From NCBI RefSeq assembly GCF_011947365.2, contig NZ_JAAVSH020000001.1, positions 596,907-660,906 on the forward strand: a stretch of DNA of 64,000 nucleotides, in the 5' to 3' direction. The DNA is from an endosymbiont of Lamellibrachia barhami (GTDB lineage: Bacteria > Pseudomonadota > Gammaproteobacteria > Chromatiales > Chromatiaceae). Of the stretch, positions 36,329 to 46,662 are shown one piece after another. The translations under genes were made by a program, and so were the position numbers. The notes under the pieces were generated by a model. That model was given only the letters and a program-made list of their open reading frames with translations. It was not told the origin of the DNA and made no database searches. Position 1 is the first letter of the stretch. Every line of letters starts with the position of its first letter.

Positions 36329-37121
36329 CCGGAACGGTATCAGGCAGGATATTACGCCACAGCCGGAAGGATTCTGCCGCCTGCTCCACCAGCATACCCA
36401 GACCATCCAGCGCCCTGGCGGCATGACGCTCCCGCGCCCATCTTTGAAATGCGGTGGGTCCATCCCCGTACATCATGTCGTAACACCAGCCGCCTTTTGT
36501 CAGTACACCTTCGGGAATCTTCGGCACCTCTCCACCAAGACTTGCCGCAGTGCCGTTGATGATCAGATCGAACTGCATGCCCTCAAGTTCATCCAGACCA
36601 CAGCCCGCCACCGGGCCGAAGCCGCTTAGGCCGGTGGCCAGAGAATAGGCCTTGGCCGCAGTGCGATTGGCGATGATGAGCCGCTTCGGCTGTTCTTCGA
36701 GCAGGGGGCGCACCACGCCACGGACCGCGCCACCGGCGCCGAGTATCAGAACCCGCTTTCCTTTGAAGCGAAAACCGTGGTTGATGGTAAGGTCGCGCAC
36801 CAGGCCGATGCCATCGGTATTGTCGCCCCTCAATTTGCCGTTTTCGAGCCGGATCAGGGTATTGACCGCGCCGGCGGTGTGGGCCCGCTTGCTGAGCTTA
36901 TCCGCCAGACGCCATGCCGCCTCTTTGAACGGCACGGTAATGTTGAGCCCCTGGCCGCCATCCTTGAGAAAACGTGCCACGTCGCCCTCGAAGTCGTCGA
37001 GGTTACCAAGCAGGCGGGTGTATTCGATGGACTCCCCGGTTTGTCTTGCAAAAGCGGCGTGGATCAGCGGGGATTTGCTGTGTTCGATGGGGTTGCCGAT
37101 GACGGCGTAGTTGTCGGTCAT
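36306..37121 (-). CDS. aroE: Shikimate dehydrogenase AroE
   Basis: 271 aa, full length. Substrate site 'VIGNPIEHSKSPLIHAAFA', catalytic Lys in 'NITVPFKEAAWRLAD', NADP-binding 'VLILGAGGAVRGVVRPLLE' and 'IANRTAAKA', 'DLIINGTAASLGG', C-terminal 'MLVEQAAESFRLW'. Reduces 3-dehydroshikimate in the aromatic amino-acid pathway. Starts 37121 (ATG), 6 nt after the hemB stop on the same strand. Confidence 0.97.
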   Translation of the reverse strand: MTDNYAVIGNPIEHSKSPLIHAAFARQTGESIEYTRLLGNLDDFEGDVARFLKDGGQGLNITVPFKEAAWRLADKLSKRAHTAGAVNTLIRLENGKLRGDNTDGIGLVRDLTINHGFRFKGKRVLILGAGGAVRGVVRPLLEEQPKRLIIANRTAAKAYSLATGLSGFGPVAGCGLDELEGMQFDLIINGTAASLGGEVPKIPEGVLTKGGWCYDMMYGDGPTAFQRWARERHAARALDGLGMLVEQAAESFRLWRNILPDTVPVIQMLRG

Positions 37122-37127
37122 GGGTGA

Positions 37128-38276
<1,149 letters not shown>

Positions 38277-38278
38277 TC

Positions 38279-38653
38279 ATGGAACAGCAGAACAAATCCC
38301 CCCATATTTTTATCGTGGAAGAGGCGACCTTCGAAAAGAAGGTGATCCAGGCCTCTGCAGAACTGCCTGTCATGGTGGATTTCTGGGCGGAGTGGTGTTC
38401 GCCCTGTCTATCCCTTGCCCCGGCCCTGGAGAGGGTGATCAAAGAGTTGGATGGGGCTGTACAGCTGGCCAAGGTGGAAGTGGATGACAATATGCGTCTG
38501 GCGGGCCACTACCGTCTGCGCGGATTTCCGACGGTGATCCTGTTCCATCATGGGGAAGAGTTGGGACGTTTTCATGGTTCCCGCGCCAGTCACTGGTTAC
38601 GGGAGTGGATAGAGGAGCATCTGCCCGACTATCTGGCCAGCCGGGCTGTGTAA
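38279..38653 (+). CDS. Thioredoxin-fold protein with CSPC active site
   Basis: About 124 aa. Core 'MVDFWAEWCSPCLSLAPALERV' (WCSPC instead of the usual WCGPC), cis-Pro in 'RGFPTVILFHHGEELGRFHG'. Close to the thioredoxin domain of YbbN/CnoX-type proteins but without the TPR tail. ATG 38279 is the only in-frame ATG (a TTG at 38252 is possible). Cytoplasmic. Confidence 0.88.
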   Translation: MEQQNKSPHIFIVEEATFEKKVIQASAELPVMVDFWAEWCSPCLSLAPALERVIKELDGAVQLAKVEVDDNMRLAGHYRLRGFPTVILFHHGEELGRFHGSRASHWLREWIEEHLPDYLASRAV

Positions 38654-38659
38654 AAATGC

Positions 38660-38752
38660 AGGCTGGATCAGGCGCAGCGTATTCGGCGTAAGGCGTCTGT
38701 TCGTAGTACATTTTGCCTGATCCGCTGCGCTTGATCAGGCCTACGGACTATT
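38660..38752. repeat. REP-like palindromic unit, family B
   Basis: Two inverted modules: GGCTGGATCAGGCGCAGCG (about 38661) and TTTTGCCTGATCCGCTGCGC with TTGATCAGGCCTAC (about 38710-38742). Shares its core with 31531 and 48353. Follows the thioredoxin stop. Confidence 0.7.
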
Positions 38753-39053
38753 GGCAGCGTGATTTGCCTATAGAAATAAGCATTAAACGATTTAATATTC
38801 TGGATTTTCTCGCGATAGAGAGGGGGGATGCCTGTGTTGGTTGTAAAATAACCAATAAAAACAATAAGATGAGAATTGATGGCAGTAAATCAACAGTTGA
38901 TAATAAATGTCTAAAGAATTCCGCAGAGGCGTCGATACATTGAGTAATGGACGACAAATGAATTCGATCCTCCTCCGGCGCTGAAAAATGCGCTGTTTAG
39001 GCCCACCCCTTCCCCGGGTGGGTTTTTTTTATGTGCGGGAACCTGGGCTGGAT
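38753..39053. other. AT-rich intergenic region ending in an orphan terminator
   Basis: About 300 bp, AT-rich, no convincing protein frame. It ends with a strong plus-strand terminator (39002-39030) although the last plus-strand gene stops 350 bp earlier and the next gene is on the other strand. A small RNA ending there is possible. Confidence 0.4.
39002..39030 (+). terminator. Rho-independent terminator
   Basis: CCCACCC-cttcccc-GGGTGGG followed by eight T. Works for plus-strand transcripts only (no T-run on the other side). Confidence 0.85.
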
Positions 39054-41900
39054 CTATTCAGGAAGGAGTTCAGGCAGAGGTTTGCCGATGTGGAAACCTT
39101 GAGCGTAGTCGATCCCCAGCTCGGCCAGCAGCTGCAGGGTGGCTTCATCCTCGACAAACTCGGCGATAGTCTGCTTGCCGAATCCTTTGGCAACCTCGGA
39201 GAGTGCCTTGACGAAGATCTGATCCTCCTTATTGGAGGCGAGTTGCTGGATAAAGGAGCCGTCGATCTTTACATAATCCACCGGCAGCTGCTTTAGGTAG
39301 AAGAAGGATGAAAAACCGACGCCGAAGTCATCCAGCGCAAAGCGGCAGCCGAGCGCCTTAATCTGTTCCATCAACTGTTTTGCCGCTGTGATGCTGGAGA
39401 CAGCGGCGGTTTCAGTGACTTCAAATACCAGACTGCCTGGGTCGACTTGGTGTTTTGCCAGCTGTTTCTTCAGATAGGGCAGTAGCCGGGGATCGTCCAC
39501 CACCATGCCCGAGAGGTTGACCGAGAAGGTGATGTTGCGATGTGACTGCTGCAGCTGCTCAAGCCGCTTGATGGCTTTCTTGAGAATCAAGCGGTCGATC
39601 TTGTGGATCAGGCCAGTGGTTTCCGCAATCGGAATGAACAGTCCTGGAGGGATCAGGGAGCCGTCCTGCTCCTGCATACGGACCAGCACCTCGTAGTGTG
39701 AGATACGGCCATCGCTGATCTGCTGGATCGGTTGAAAGTGGAGAACAAAGCTATCTTGCAACAGCGCCTGTTCGATCTGCTCTTTGATTTGGAGCTTGGT
39801 TTCAATCTGCTCGCGGATGTTTTCGTCAGCAGAGAAGAGGTGCCAGCTGTCACGTCCGGCATCCTTGGCCTGGTACATCGCAAGGTCTGCATTGGCCATC
39901 AGATCGTGCACAGTAATGCCGTGGAGTGGGTAGAGTACGATGCCGATGCTGGCGGAGATCTTATGCCTGTTGCCACGAACCGGCATCTCGACTCTGCTGA
40001 GTTCCTCCTGGATCTTTTGTGCCACGCCGATGGCCTCTTCCTTACTCGTCTCCCGCAGGGCCAGCGCGAACTCATCGCCGCCGAGCCGGGCCAGCAGATC
40101 GGATTCCCGGGTCACCGCACGCAGCCGTTCAGCCACCACTCTGAGCAGGGCGTCCCCTGCCTGATGGCCGCTGGTATCGTTGATATCCTTGAACTGGTCG
40201 AGGTCGAAATAGAGCAGTGCGGAGGTGTGGCCGTAGCGCTTTGCTGCCTGCAGCATCGCTTCGAACTCGATATGAAAACGACGCCGGTTGAACAGCTCCG
40301 TCATGGGGTCATGGTCGGCCAGCCAGGCCAGGTTCTCCTCTGCCTGTTGGCGTTCGGTAATATCGATGCCGGCGGACAGCACTGCTGGATCATCCTCTCT
40401 TGCGATATCGAGCCGCGCATGGAACCAGGAGATTGTGCGGGTTTCACCGTCTGCGGTAATGATGTTGCAGTCGTGATGGTAGTGATCCAGGCTGGCATTA
40501 CGCAGCTGAAAGAGTTTTACGATGGTCTCGGGGTCAAGGTTCTTGGGGTGAAGCAACTGATCGAAGTGGAGCGTCGGATGAGTTTTCAGGTCGTAGGCGG
40601 TCAACTGACTTGCAAAATGGTTGATGCTGTTTATCCGGCCGTCCATGCGCTGGGTGATGATAATGATCTGGGCAGTATCCATCAGGCCCTGCACGAAGTC
40701 GCGTTGTTGGGCCAGTTCACTGGTGCGCTGCAGCAGGTGGCGGGTGCGGCTGTTGATCTCTGACTGCAGGGCTTCCAGTTGGAAGATGAGTGTTTCCGTC
40801 GTCTCTCCGAGCCGGTCTATTTCATCGTGAGAGAATGAATCATTAGTGGTTGACTGCAGTGACGAACGGGCTTGGCCGTAGGCCTGCTTTGCCAGCAACG
40901 GCAGGGTGGTTGAGACCCGTTGCAGCCGTGCCATGGGACCCCATAACAGCATCAGCAGCAGCAGCTCGGTGAGCAGAATCCCGGCCACACCGGCAGTGAT
41001 GTTGCTGTGAAGGGCGCTCTCCATTGTCTGGATGTGCCCGGAGATGTCTTCGATGATCAGCAGGTGTGCCGGCGTGTCGGTTGCATCATTGGTCAGTGGA
41101 AAAGCCGTGATTTCCAGGGTCTGGTTTTCCAACTGTAGCTGTTTGCTTTGTGAAAGGTCGGCAAACTGCAGTTGTTCTGCTGCCCTGTTCAGGCGTTGCA
41201 GGCTGGCGTGAGCGCCGGAGAGTGCCGTTACCCGCATCTCCCAGGGCGCGAGAAAGCCTTTGGAAGCTGCATTGCTTGATTGCTCTCTGACCAGGACAGC
41301 GATACCGGCGCCAGTGATCCGTTGCAGTCTGACCACCGTGTCTGCGACCAGTTCGCCGACGACCAATACGCCAGCCGTGCTGCGGCCCTGCAATACCGGG
41401 ACGGCAACATATTGTCGGCATTCACGTCGGCAGGCGAGTGTGCTGGCAGGTTCTTCGTTCTCGATGACATGATCGACCAGGGTGTGGCTCAGCGTTGGGC
41501 CGATGTTGCGTCCCCAGGTGAACAGTGGCGCCCCCGCCTTTGAAAAATAGTGGATGGTATCCACCCCCCACTCAATCTGTAGCAGAGAGCCGTGTTCATG
41601 AACAATAGCGCTGATCTGCTGCGCAAGATCCAGATCGTCTTCTGCATCGACGTCAAGTTCGGGTATCAGGCCGGCTATGCTGAGCAGTCTTGAATAGGTT
41701 CCCTGTACCAATCCGTCAACTTCCCTGGCGCGTTGTTCCCGGACCTCTGTGCGTTGTATTTCGAATTGATCCTTCTGTTTCAGATAAGCGATAGCCGTTA
41801 AAGAGACGTTGATGAGGACCAATAAGAGACTGAGCAGAATCAACAGCTTCCACTTAAGGCTGATAAATCGGGGTTCACGGTGTTGCAGTCTGGTTGTCAT
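39054..41900 (-). CDS. Membrane GGDEF–EAL protein with periplasmic sensor and PAS
   Basis: 948 aa. TM1 about 15-35, a periplasmic sensor about 36-290 (CACHE-like), TM2 about 302-322, coiled coil, PAS about 415-535, GGDEF about 545-700, EAL about 715-945. GGDEF is intact ('LARLGGDEFALALRE') with an RxxD inhibitory site five residues before it (RESD). The EAL motif reads 'YEVLVRMQE' (ExLxR kept), with 'DDFGVGFSSFFYLKQL' and 'VKIDGSF'. Both c-di-GMP synthesis and hydrolysis are chemically possible. It follows the porin by 18 bp. Confidence 0.94.
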   Translation of the reverse strand: MTTRLQHREPRFISLKWKLLILLSLLLVLINVSLTAIAYLKQKDQFEIQRTEVREQRAREVDGLVQGTYSRLLSIAGLIPELDVDAEDDLDLAQQISAIVHEHGSLLQIEWGVDTIHYFSKAGAPLFTWGRNIGPTLSHTLVDHVIENEEPASTLACRRECRQYVAVPVLQGRSTAGVLVVGELVADTVVRLQRITGAGIAVLVREQSSNAASKGFLAPWEMRVTALSGAHASLQRLNRAAEQLQFADLSQSKQLQLENQTLEITAFPLTNDATDTPAHLLIIEDISGHIQTMESALHSNITAGVAGILLTELLLLMLLWGPMARLQRVSTTLPLLAKQAYGQARSSLQSTTNDSFSHDEIDRLGETTETLIFQLEALQSEINSRTRHLLQRTSELAQQRDFVQGLMDTAQIIIITQRMDGRINSINHFASQLTAYDLKTHPTLHFDQLLHPKNLDPETIVKLFQLRNASLDHYHHDCNIITADGETRTISWFHARLDIAREDDPAVLSAGIDITERQQAEENLAWLADHDPMTELFNRRRFHIEFEAMLQAAKRYGHTSALLYFDLDQFKDINDTSGHQAGDALLRVVAERLRAVTRESDLLARLGGDEFALALRETSKEEAIGVAQKIQEELSRVEMPVRGNRHKISASIGIVLYPLHGITVHDLMANADLAMYQAKDAGRDSWHLFSADENIREQIETKLQIKEQIEQALLQDSFVLHFQPIQQISDGRISHYEVLVRMQEQDGSLIPPGLFIPIAETTGLIHKIDRLILKKAIKRLEQLQQSHRNITFSVNLSGMVVDDPRLLPYLKKQLAKHQVDPGSLVFEVTETAAVSSITAAKQLMEQIKALGCRFALDDFGVGFSSFFYLKQLPVDYVKIDGSFIQQLASNKEDQIFVKALSEVAKGFGKQTIAEFVEDEATLQLLAELGIDYAQGFHIGKPLPELLPE

Positions 41901-41918
41901 GCGCCCGTATCCGCCGAA

Positions 41919-43118
41919 TCAGAATCGATAGGAGGCGAGCAGGCTGAACATCTGCCAGTGGCGTTCTGTTTGGAAAGGGTTGTTTTCCCTTAATGAGAGC
42001 CAGGCAGTGCCGTCAACCCAGTGGTATTCTCCGCGCACCATGAAGGCGGGTGTGACATCCCAACGCAGCCCCAGGGTCCAGTCTTTGGCAAACATGTTGT
42101 GGGCGGGTATGCCGAAGGGTCCGGCCTCCTGTTTGGTGCCGTCCCGGTCGTTCCGGTCAAGATAGCTGACATCGTAGCGGGCGATGATCTCCCAGTCGCT
42201 GAAGAGGTCGTGGGCCAGCTGTAGATAGTATCCTTCGGCGGCACTGTCCTTGTCGGGCCGGAAGACTCCCAAGTCCCGGTTTATCACATCCTCCTGCATA
42301 TATTCTGTGGTGAAGTGCCAGGCCTCTGCATTGTATTGGAGCGAGAGTACCCGCAATTGGATGCCGATAGTGCCGTCAGTGAAAGGGTCTGTGGGACCGG
42401 GGTCGAAGTTAAGATCCCCGTCGGCAATGGTGGCCGAGAGCCGGATGCGGCCGCCATCCAGTTCGTACATGATCCGGCCAAATACGAAGAGGTCGGCACT
42501 CAGCTCTCCCTGCCAATCATTTCCAAGATAGGCGTATTCCACATTTTTATCCGTCACTGGTTTGCCCATGCCGCCCTGGAACAGCAGATCCCCCCAATCT
42601 GTCAGCAGGTCGCTGTAAATCTCAAAGCCGTCATTGGAGAGTTCCAGATTTCTCACCTTGTCAAAATAGATCGATTGAGGCAGAAAGTTGGTGGGACGGG
42701 TGAAGGCGACATCCCTGGTCTCGTTGTAGAGACCGATGGGAGTCTTTACGCGGCCGATTCGCAGGCCGAGGTTCCAGTTGTCAAAGCTTGCGAAATGGTA
42801 GTCGAGCAGGCCGTAGTCGAGGCTCAGTGAACCGTCCTGCATCTCACCTGCGGTGAGTGAGAGAAGCTGACCGGAGATCTGTAGTTGCGGCGTCAGCCGA
42901 TAGGAGGCGTTGAGACCGAGTTCGCGAAAGTCCCAACTGCCGTTGCTGCTGTCACCGAACCAGCTGTTGGCGGATGTGTGAGTGTAACCCTGGCTCAGAA
43001 AGCCGTGGATCTGCAGGTTTTCATCACCAAACAGGGGGGATGCCGTCGCCAGTGGCGGCAGCAGCCAACTGAGCAGGACGAGCCGCCTACTCCACTTCGA
43101 GAATCTGTACCGATTCAT
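41919..43118 (-). CDS. Outer-membrane porin-like protein
   Basis: About 399 aa from ATG 43118, with AAGGA 8 nt upstream. Signal peptide '(R)LVLLSWLLPPLATA', then amphipathic beta strands ('LQIHGFLSQGYTHTSANSWF', 'LNLGLRIGRVKTPIGLYNE'-type) and a C-terminal F ('SLLASYRF'), the outer-membrane barrel signature. Its start lies inside the end of the PstS-like gene, so translation is coupled. Middle gene of a three-gene unit with the GGDEF/EAL protein. Confidence 0.88.
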   Translation of the reverse strand: MNRYRFSKWSRRLVLLSWLLPPLATASPLFGDENLQIHGFLSQGYTHTSANSWFGDSSNGSWDFRELGLNASYRLTPQLQISGQLLSLTAGEMQDGSLSLDYGLLDYHFASFDNWNLGLRIGRVKTPIGLYNETRDVAFTRPTNFLPQSIYFDKVRNLELSNDGFEIYSDLLTDWGDLLFQGGMGKPVTDKNVEYAYLGNDWQGELSADLFVFGRIMYELDGGRIRLSATIADGDLNFDPGPTDPFTDGTIGIQLRVLSLQYNAEAWHFTTEYMQEDVINRDLGVFRPDKDSAAEGYYLQLAHDLFSDWEIIARYDVSYLDRNDRDGTKQEAGPFGIPAHNMFAKDWTLGLRWDVTPAFMVRGEYHWVDGTAWLSLRENNPFQTERHWQMFSLLASYRF

Positions 43119-43566
43119 CTCTGATATCCTTGGAAATATAACCGATTGCACCGGGAGTCTTTTTTATTATCTCGATCATTTCCGCCTCTGACTGGACGGT
43201 GTCGGGGGCCTGTCCGGTCCCTGAAAAGACTTTTCTGTCCCATGCGCGGCGAAGTTGATGGGGAAATACCCCCAGCAGCTGTTTTGCGAATGCTTTGTGT
43301 AGTTTGTGTTTGTCGGGAAAGACAAAGACCCGAATGGCAGCGCCATCGGGCCAGACCTGGCGGCGCATGCTGAAGATGGCGCGTGCGGTGCTGCGGTTGA
43401 TCTCTGTAATCTCAGTATCAGGATGGGTGATCAGTTGCAGCGCAAAAGCCTGGGGGGATGGAAAAAACAGCAGGCTGAAGACAAGCAGCAGTACTGGTGC
43501 CAGGGGGAAGCGCCGGGGAGAGTCTTTGTCTGGGATACCTGCTGTACGGTCCTGCCGTTTTTCCAT
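43087..43566 (-). CDS. PstS-like periplasmic binding protein
   Basis: 159 aa. Signal/anchor about 22-42. Mature part 'THPDTEITEINRSTARAIFSMRRQVWPDGAAIRVFVFPD', 'FAKQLLGVFPHQLRRAWDRKVFSGTG' and 'VQSEAEMIEIIKKTPGAIGYIS' is the small phosphate-binding-protein-like family, shorter than PstS itself. No Pst permease nearby; with the porin and the GGDEF/EAL protein it may be a ligand sensor rather than an importer. Confidence 0.85.
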   Translation of the reverse strand: MEKRQDRTAGIPDKDSPRRFPLAPVLLLVFSLLFFPSPQAFALQLITHPDTEITEINRSTARAIFSMRRQVWPDGAAIRVFVFPDKHKLHKAFAKQLLGVFPHQLRRAWDRKVFSGTGQAPDTVQSEAEMIEIIKKTPGAIGYISKDIRDESVQILEVE

Positions 43567-43694
43567 GGTACTTGTCGCGATCCTTTTTGATGCAGACAGC
43601 TTAACGTAATTTGTTGATTCAAATTCCCATAACGGCCGATGGCGCTGTGTCTTGAGTGGTTTGATACATGATTGGGAATTGAATTCTTTCTGGT

Positions 43695-44267
43695 CTACCT
43701 CCGGCTGATCCGGCCGGAAAACAGATCACGAATGGGGGTTGGGCGTTTCATGTCGCCGGTCTCGCCATGCAGAATCAGGTCGATGGCGCTACCGCAGCGG
43801 CTGTGCACCTGTAGTGCGTTACGGGCTGGGGGACGTTTGCTGAGGTTGGCGCTGGTGGATATGAGTGGCCTGCCGCAGGCGTGGCAGAGGGCCGCAGCAA
43901 CTGGATGGTCGGTGACTCTGACCGCCACAGTTGAATGTTTCCCGCGTATCCAGAAGGGCAGATCCGCCGCGGCGGGCAGCAGCCAGGTAACGGGGCCGGG
44001 CCAGCTGTCGAGCGCCGGTTTGAGTCTTGTTTGCGGAATCTGAGCCAGGTAGGGCCGCAGTCTTTCGAAGTTGTCCGAGATGAGGATCAGGCCCTTGTCG
44101 GCGGAACGTTTTTTCAGCGCCAACAAGCGGAACACTGCCAGAGGGTTGAGTGGATCGCAACCCAGCCCATAGACAGACTCGGTGGGATAGGCGATAAGAC
44201 CGCCCCCGAGCACCGTCCGGACGGCCAGTCGGAGGTGCCAGGGGTGAATGACAGGTTTAGCCGGCAA
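43695..44267 (-). CDS. tsaC: Threonylcarbamoyl-AMP synthase TsaC/YrdC family
   Basis: About 190 aa with a proposed TTG start at 44267, overlapping the purE stop by 11 bp; the frame is open further upstream but that is purE antisense-frame text. YrdC signature: 'GGGLIAYPTESVYGLGCDPLN', 'KRSADKGLILISDNFERL', 'SWPGPVTWLLPAA', 'VAVRVTDHP', 'PLISTSANLSKRPPA'. Makes the threonylcarbamoyl donor for t6A37 of tRNA. The start codon is the uncertain point. Confidence 0.92.
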   Translation of the reverse strand: MPAKPVIHPWHLRLAVRTVLGGGLIAYPTESVYGLGCDPLNPLAVFRLLALKKRSADKGLILISDNFERLRPYLAQIPQTRLKPALDSWPGPVTWLLPAAADLPFWIRGKHSTVAVRVTDHPVAAALCHACGRPLISTSANLSKRPPARNALQVHSRCGSAIDLILHGETGDMKRPTPIRDLFSGRISRR

Positions 44268-44763
44268 GTTCGGCCTGGAGCTTGGCGTCCTTGTCCATGA
44301 CGCTTTGGGCATTGGCCTGCCGCTCTTCACGGATGCGCACCGCCAGCGCCTCATCGCCAAGCGCGAGGATCTGGGCAGCGAGATAGGCTGCGTTCTTGGC
44401 GCCAGCCTTGCCCACTGCAACGGTTGCGACCGGGATGCCGCCTGGCATCTGCACGGTGGAGAGCAGGGAATCCATACCCTTCAATGGCCCGGCATCAAGA
44501 GGTACGCCAATCACCGGCTTCAAGGTGGCGGCTGCCACTGCTCCGGCCAGATGGGCCGCCAGTCCAGCGGCAGCAATGAAGGCATTGCAACCGCGACCGT
44601 CCGCATCTTTTACGTAGTTGTGGGTGACATCGGGGGTACGATGGGCCGAGGTGATCTTTACTTCGTATGGGATCCCGAGAGAGCCTAAAACCTCCAGAGT
44701 TGCCTGCATGACCGGCAGGTCGGAATCTGAACCCATCAAAACGGCGACAAACGTTGTACTCAT
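44257..44763 (-). CDS. purE: N5-carboxyaminoimidazole ribonucleotide mutase PurE
   Basis: 168 aa from ATG 44763. Hallmarks: '[19 protein letters not shown]', 'SAHRTPDV', '[17 protein letters not shown]', '[17 protein letters not shown]', '[14 protein letters not shown]'. Class I PurE of de novo purine synthesis. No purK follows; tsaC overlaps its 3' end instead. Confidence 0.97.
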   Translation of the reverse strand: MSTTFVAVLMGSDSDLPVMQATLEVLGSLGIPYEVKITSAHRTPDVTHNYVKDADGRGCNAFIAAAGLAAHLAGAVAAATLKPVIGVPLDAGPLKGMDSLLSTVQMPGGIPVATVAVGKAGAKNAAYLAAQILALGDEALAVRIREERQANAQSVMDKDAKLQAELAG

Positions 44764-44896
44764 AACAAACCTGCAAAAGTGCTGTGGAGAGCAGCTGAAG
44801 ATACCGGAAATAGGGTGTGACGACCAGAATTGAGGCGATAGATTCATCAGTTTGTTTCAATATGCCCTTTTTACTGAGAAAATCGTTAAAATTTGG

Positions 44897-45055
44897 TAAC
44901 TATTCAGCTCATTGTGGATACGCCGATAATGTGTAGGATGCCGGTGAGGAACGAACCGCATCGATCGCGAATGATGCGGTTCGCAAGCTCACCGGCATCC
45001 TACGTTCTGCATTTTAACCGTTATGGGGCCAATCAAAGGGTGAGATGAATAGTTA
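44897..45055. repeat. MITE-like element, family A copy 3 (complete)
   Basis: Terminal inverted repeats TAACTATTCAGCTCA (44897-44911) and TGAGATGAATAGTTA (45041-45055), extended outward by AAATTT on both sides. The internal palindrome 44933-45003 (GTAGGATGCCGGTGAG... with CATCCTAC) matches the cores at 30312 and 34387. About 160 bp, no coding capacity. Lies between purE and the receptor gene. Confidence 0.85.
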
Positions 45056-45114
45056 CAAAATTTGTGAAATATCGATCTGTCTTGGTGTTAGGTGTGACGA
45101 AAGAGAGTTGCAGG

Positions 45115-46575
45115 ATGGTTTTCTCTTCATTTAAATTTATTGCTCTGCTGGTTATGTTGCTGCTGTCGTTAAGTGCGGTGGGGGGGAGTGTGCCGCTCAG
45201 CGTACAGGAAAAGGCATGGCTGGATCAGCAGGTGCAGGTTCGGGTGGGGTTGATTGATGGGATGGCGCCCATCAGCATCTACAAGCAAAACCGTCAGCCG
45301 TCGGGTATCGCTGCCGACTATCTGCGCTTTGTAAGCCGGAAGATGGGCCTGGAGCTGAAACTTGTTCCTTTCGAGGACAGGTCGGCCCTTGATGCAGCGA
45401 TGATGGCAGGGGAGTTGGACGTGTCGGCCGTGGACGGCTGGACCCCGGAACGTGCTGAATTCCTGCTGTTCACCCGTCCCTATATCAATCTGCCCGGTGC
45501 GTTATATGCGTCTGGGCGCATGCCTCAACTGACGCTGCAGGAGTTGCCTGGAAAGCGGGTGGCGGTGGTGGAGCTGAGCGTCTGGCAGGATTGGCTGATG
45601 CGGGAGTTACCTGACACTACTCTGGTGAAGGTGTCGGGTGTTGCCGGGGGCTTGTTGAGTGTCGCCATGGGTGATGCGGATGCTTATCTTGGTGATACTG
45701 CGACTGCCAGGCACCAGTTGACGCAGGGGGCTGCCACTGGCGTTATGGAGGTGGCACAGGCAGGGCGTTCAAGAGATCTTTCCTTTGCGGTTGGCAAGGA
45801 CAATCAAATGCTCGTCAACATCCTGCAGAAAGGGCTGGACCGCATCTCACCTGAAGAGCAGTTGGAGATCCGCAAGCGTTGGCAGGTACTCGATCAGCCG
45901 CCGCTGTTACAGAATAGTTCAGTGGTGGTCATATTGTTGATCCTGCTGGCACTGCTTTGGATCGGTGTTTGGATCTGGGCTTTCAGGCGTCTGGTGGATC
46001 GCAAGGTGGCGCGCAGAATCGCTGGGTTGAAGCGATCTCTCAACCGGCGGCGGCGGGTTGAGAGAGAGCTGAAAGAGGATCGTGAACGATTAAGACTGCG
46101 ATTGGCGCAGGTAGAGCGTGACAGTGGGATGGCCCAAAATCACCTCAGCCTGTTGGGGCTGTCGGTTCTGTTTGGCGGCTGGGAGTGGGATGTAAGGAGG
46201 GAGCGGCTGCGTTGGGACGACAATCTGCAACGGGTATTCGGCTTTCGGTCGGGAAGTTTCGATGGAACATTTGATGCCTACCTGGGTCGAATCCATGTTG
46301 ACGATCGGGAAGCCGTAGTGGCAGCCTTCAAGAAAGCGCTGCAGGGTGGTGCGGATTTTCGCATCGAGTACAGGATCGTCAAACCGGATGGAGAGGTCGT
46401 GTGGTTGGTTGATAGCGCTCGATTCGTTCGAAATGCAGGTGGCAGCGGTGCCCGTTTGCTTGGCGTGGCCCGGGTCAGTGAGGGGCGGGACGATCAGGGC
46501 ATGTTAGCATCCACCGGTTCGACGGCTACGAGTGAAGAGAAGCCCATACAGGGGTTTGCATATAAAGGTCTCTGA
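45115..46575 (+). CDS. SBP_bac_3–TM–PAS receptor without output domain
   Basis: About 486 aa from ATG 45115 (a GTG at 45064 is 17 codons upstream). Signal peptide, then a family-3 solute-binding domain (about 35-265: 'VRVGLIDGMAPISIYKQNRQ', 'GIAADYLRFVSRKMGLELKLVPFED', 'MAGELDVSAVDGWTPERAEFLLFTRPY'). TM about 280-305 ('VVVILLILLALLWIGVWIW'), basic coiled coil, and a PAS_3 domain ('ERLRWDDNLQRVFGFRSG', 'GRIHVDDREAVVAAFKKAL'). It stops after PAS with no kinase, GGDEF or EAL. Similar N-termini normally front such outputs, so truncation or a separate partner is likely. Confidence 0.85.
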   Translation: MVFSSFKFIALLVMLLLSLSAVGGSVPLSVQEKAWLDQQVQVRVGLIDGMAPISIYKQNRQPSGIAADYLRFVSRKMGLELKLVPFEDRSALDAAMMAGELDVSAVDGWTPERAEFLLFTRPYINLPGALYASGRMPQLTLQELPGKRVAVVELSVWQDWLMRELPDTTLVKVSGVAGGLLSVAMGDADAYLGDTATARHQLTQGAATGVMEVAQAGRSRDLSFAVGKDNQMLVNILQKGLDRISPEEQLEIRKRWQVLDQPPLLQNSSVVVILLILLALLWIGVWIWAFRRLVDRKVARRIAGLKRSLNRRRRVERELKEDRERLRLRLAQVERDSGMAQNHLSLLGLSVLFGGWEWDVRRERLRWDDNLQRVFGFRSGSFDGTFDAYLGRIHVDDREAVVAAFKKALQGGADFRIEYRIVKPDGEVVWLVDSARFVRNAGGSGARLLGVARVSEGRDDQGMLASTGSTATSEEKPIQGFAYKGL

Positions 46576-46662
46576 AGCTGAGAACTTGATTTCCCCCGGG
46601 TTCTTGGGGGAATGGGTATTGTTGAGGGCGCGAACTTCAGGGATGGAGAAGGAGTTATACAG

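Noticed and set aside
38713..38943. Plus-strand 76-aa frame after the REP-like unit
   Set aside because: Its first codons translate the REP-like repeat (the same 'MPDPLRLI' text arises at 31531 and 48353), so it is repeat-derived noise.
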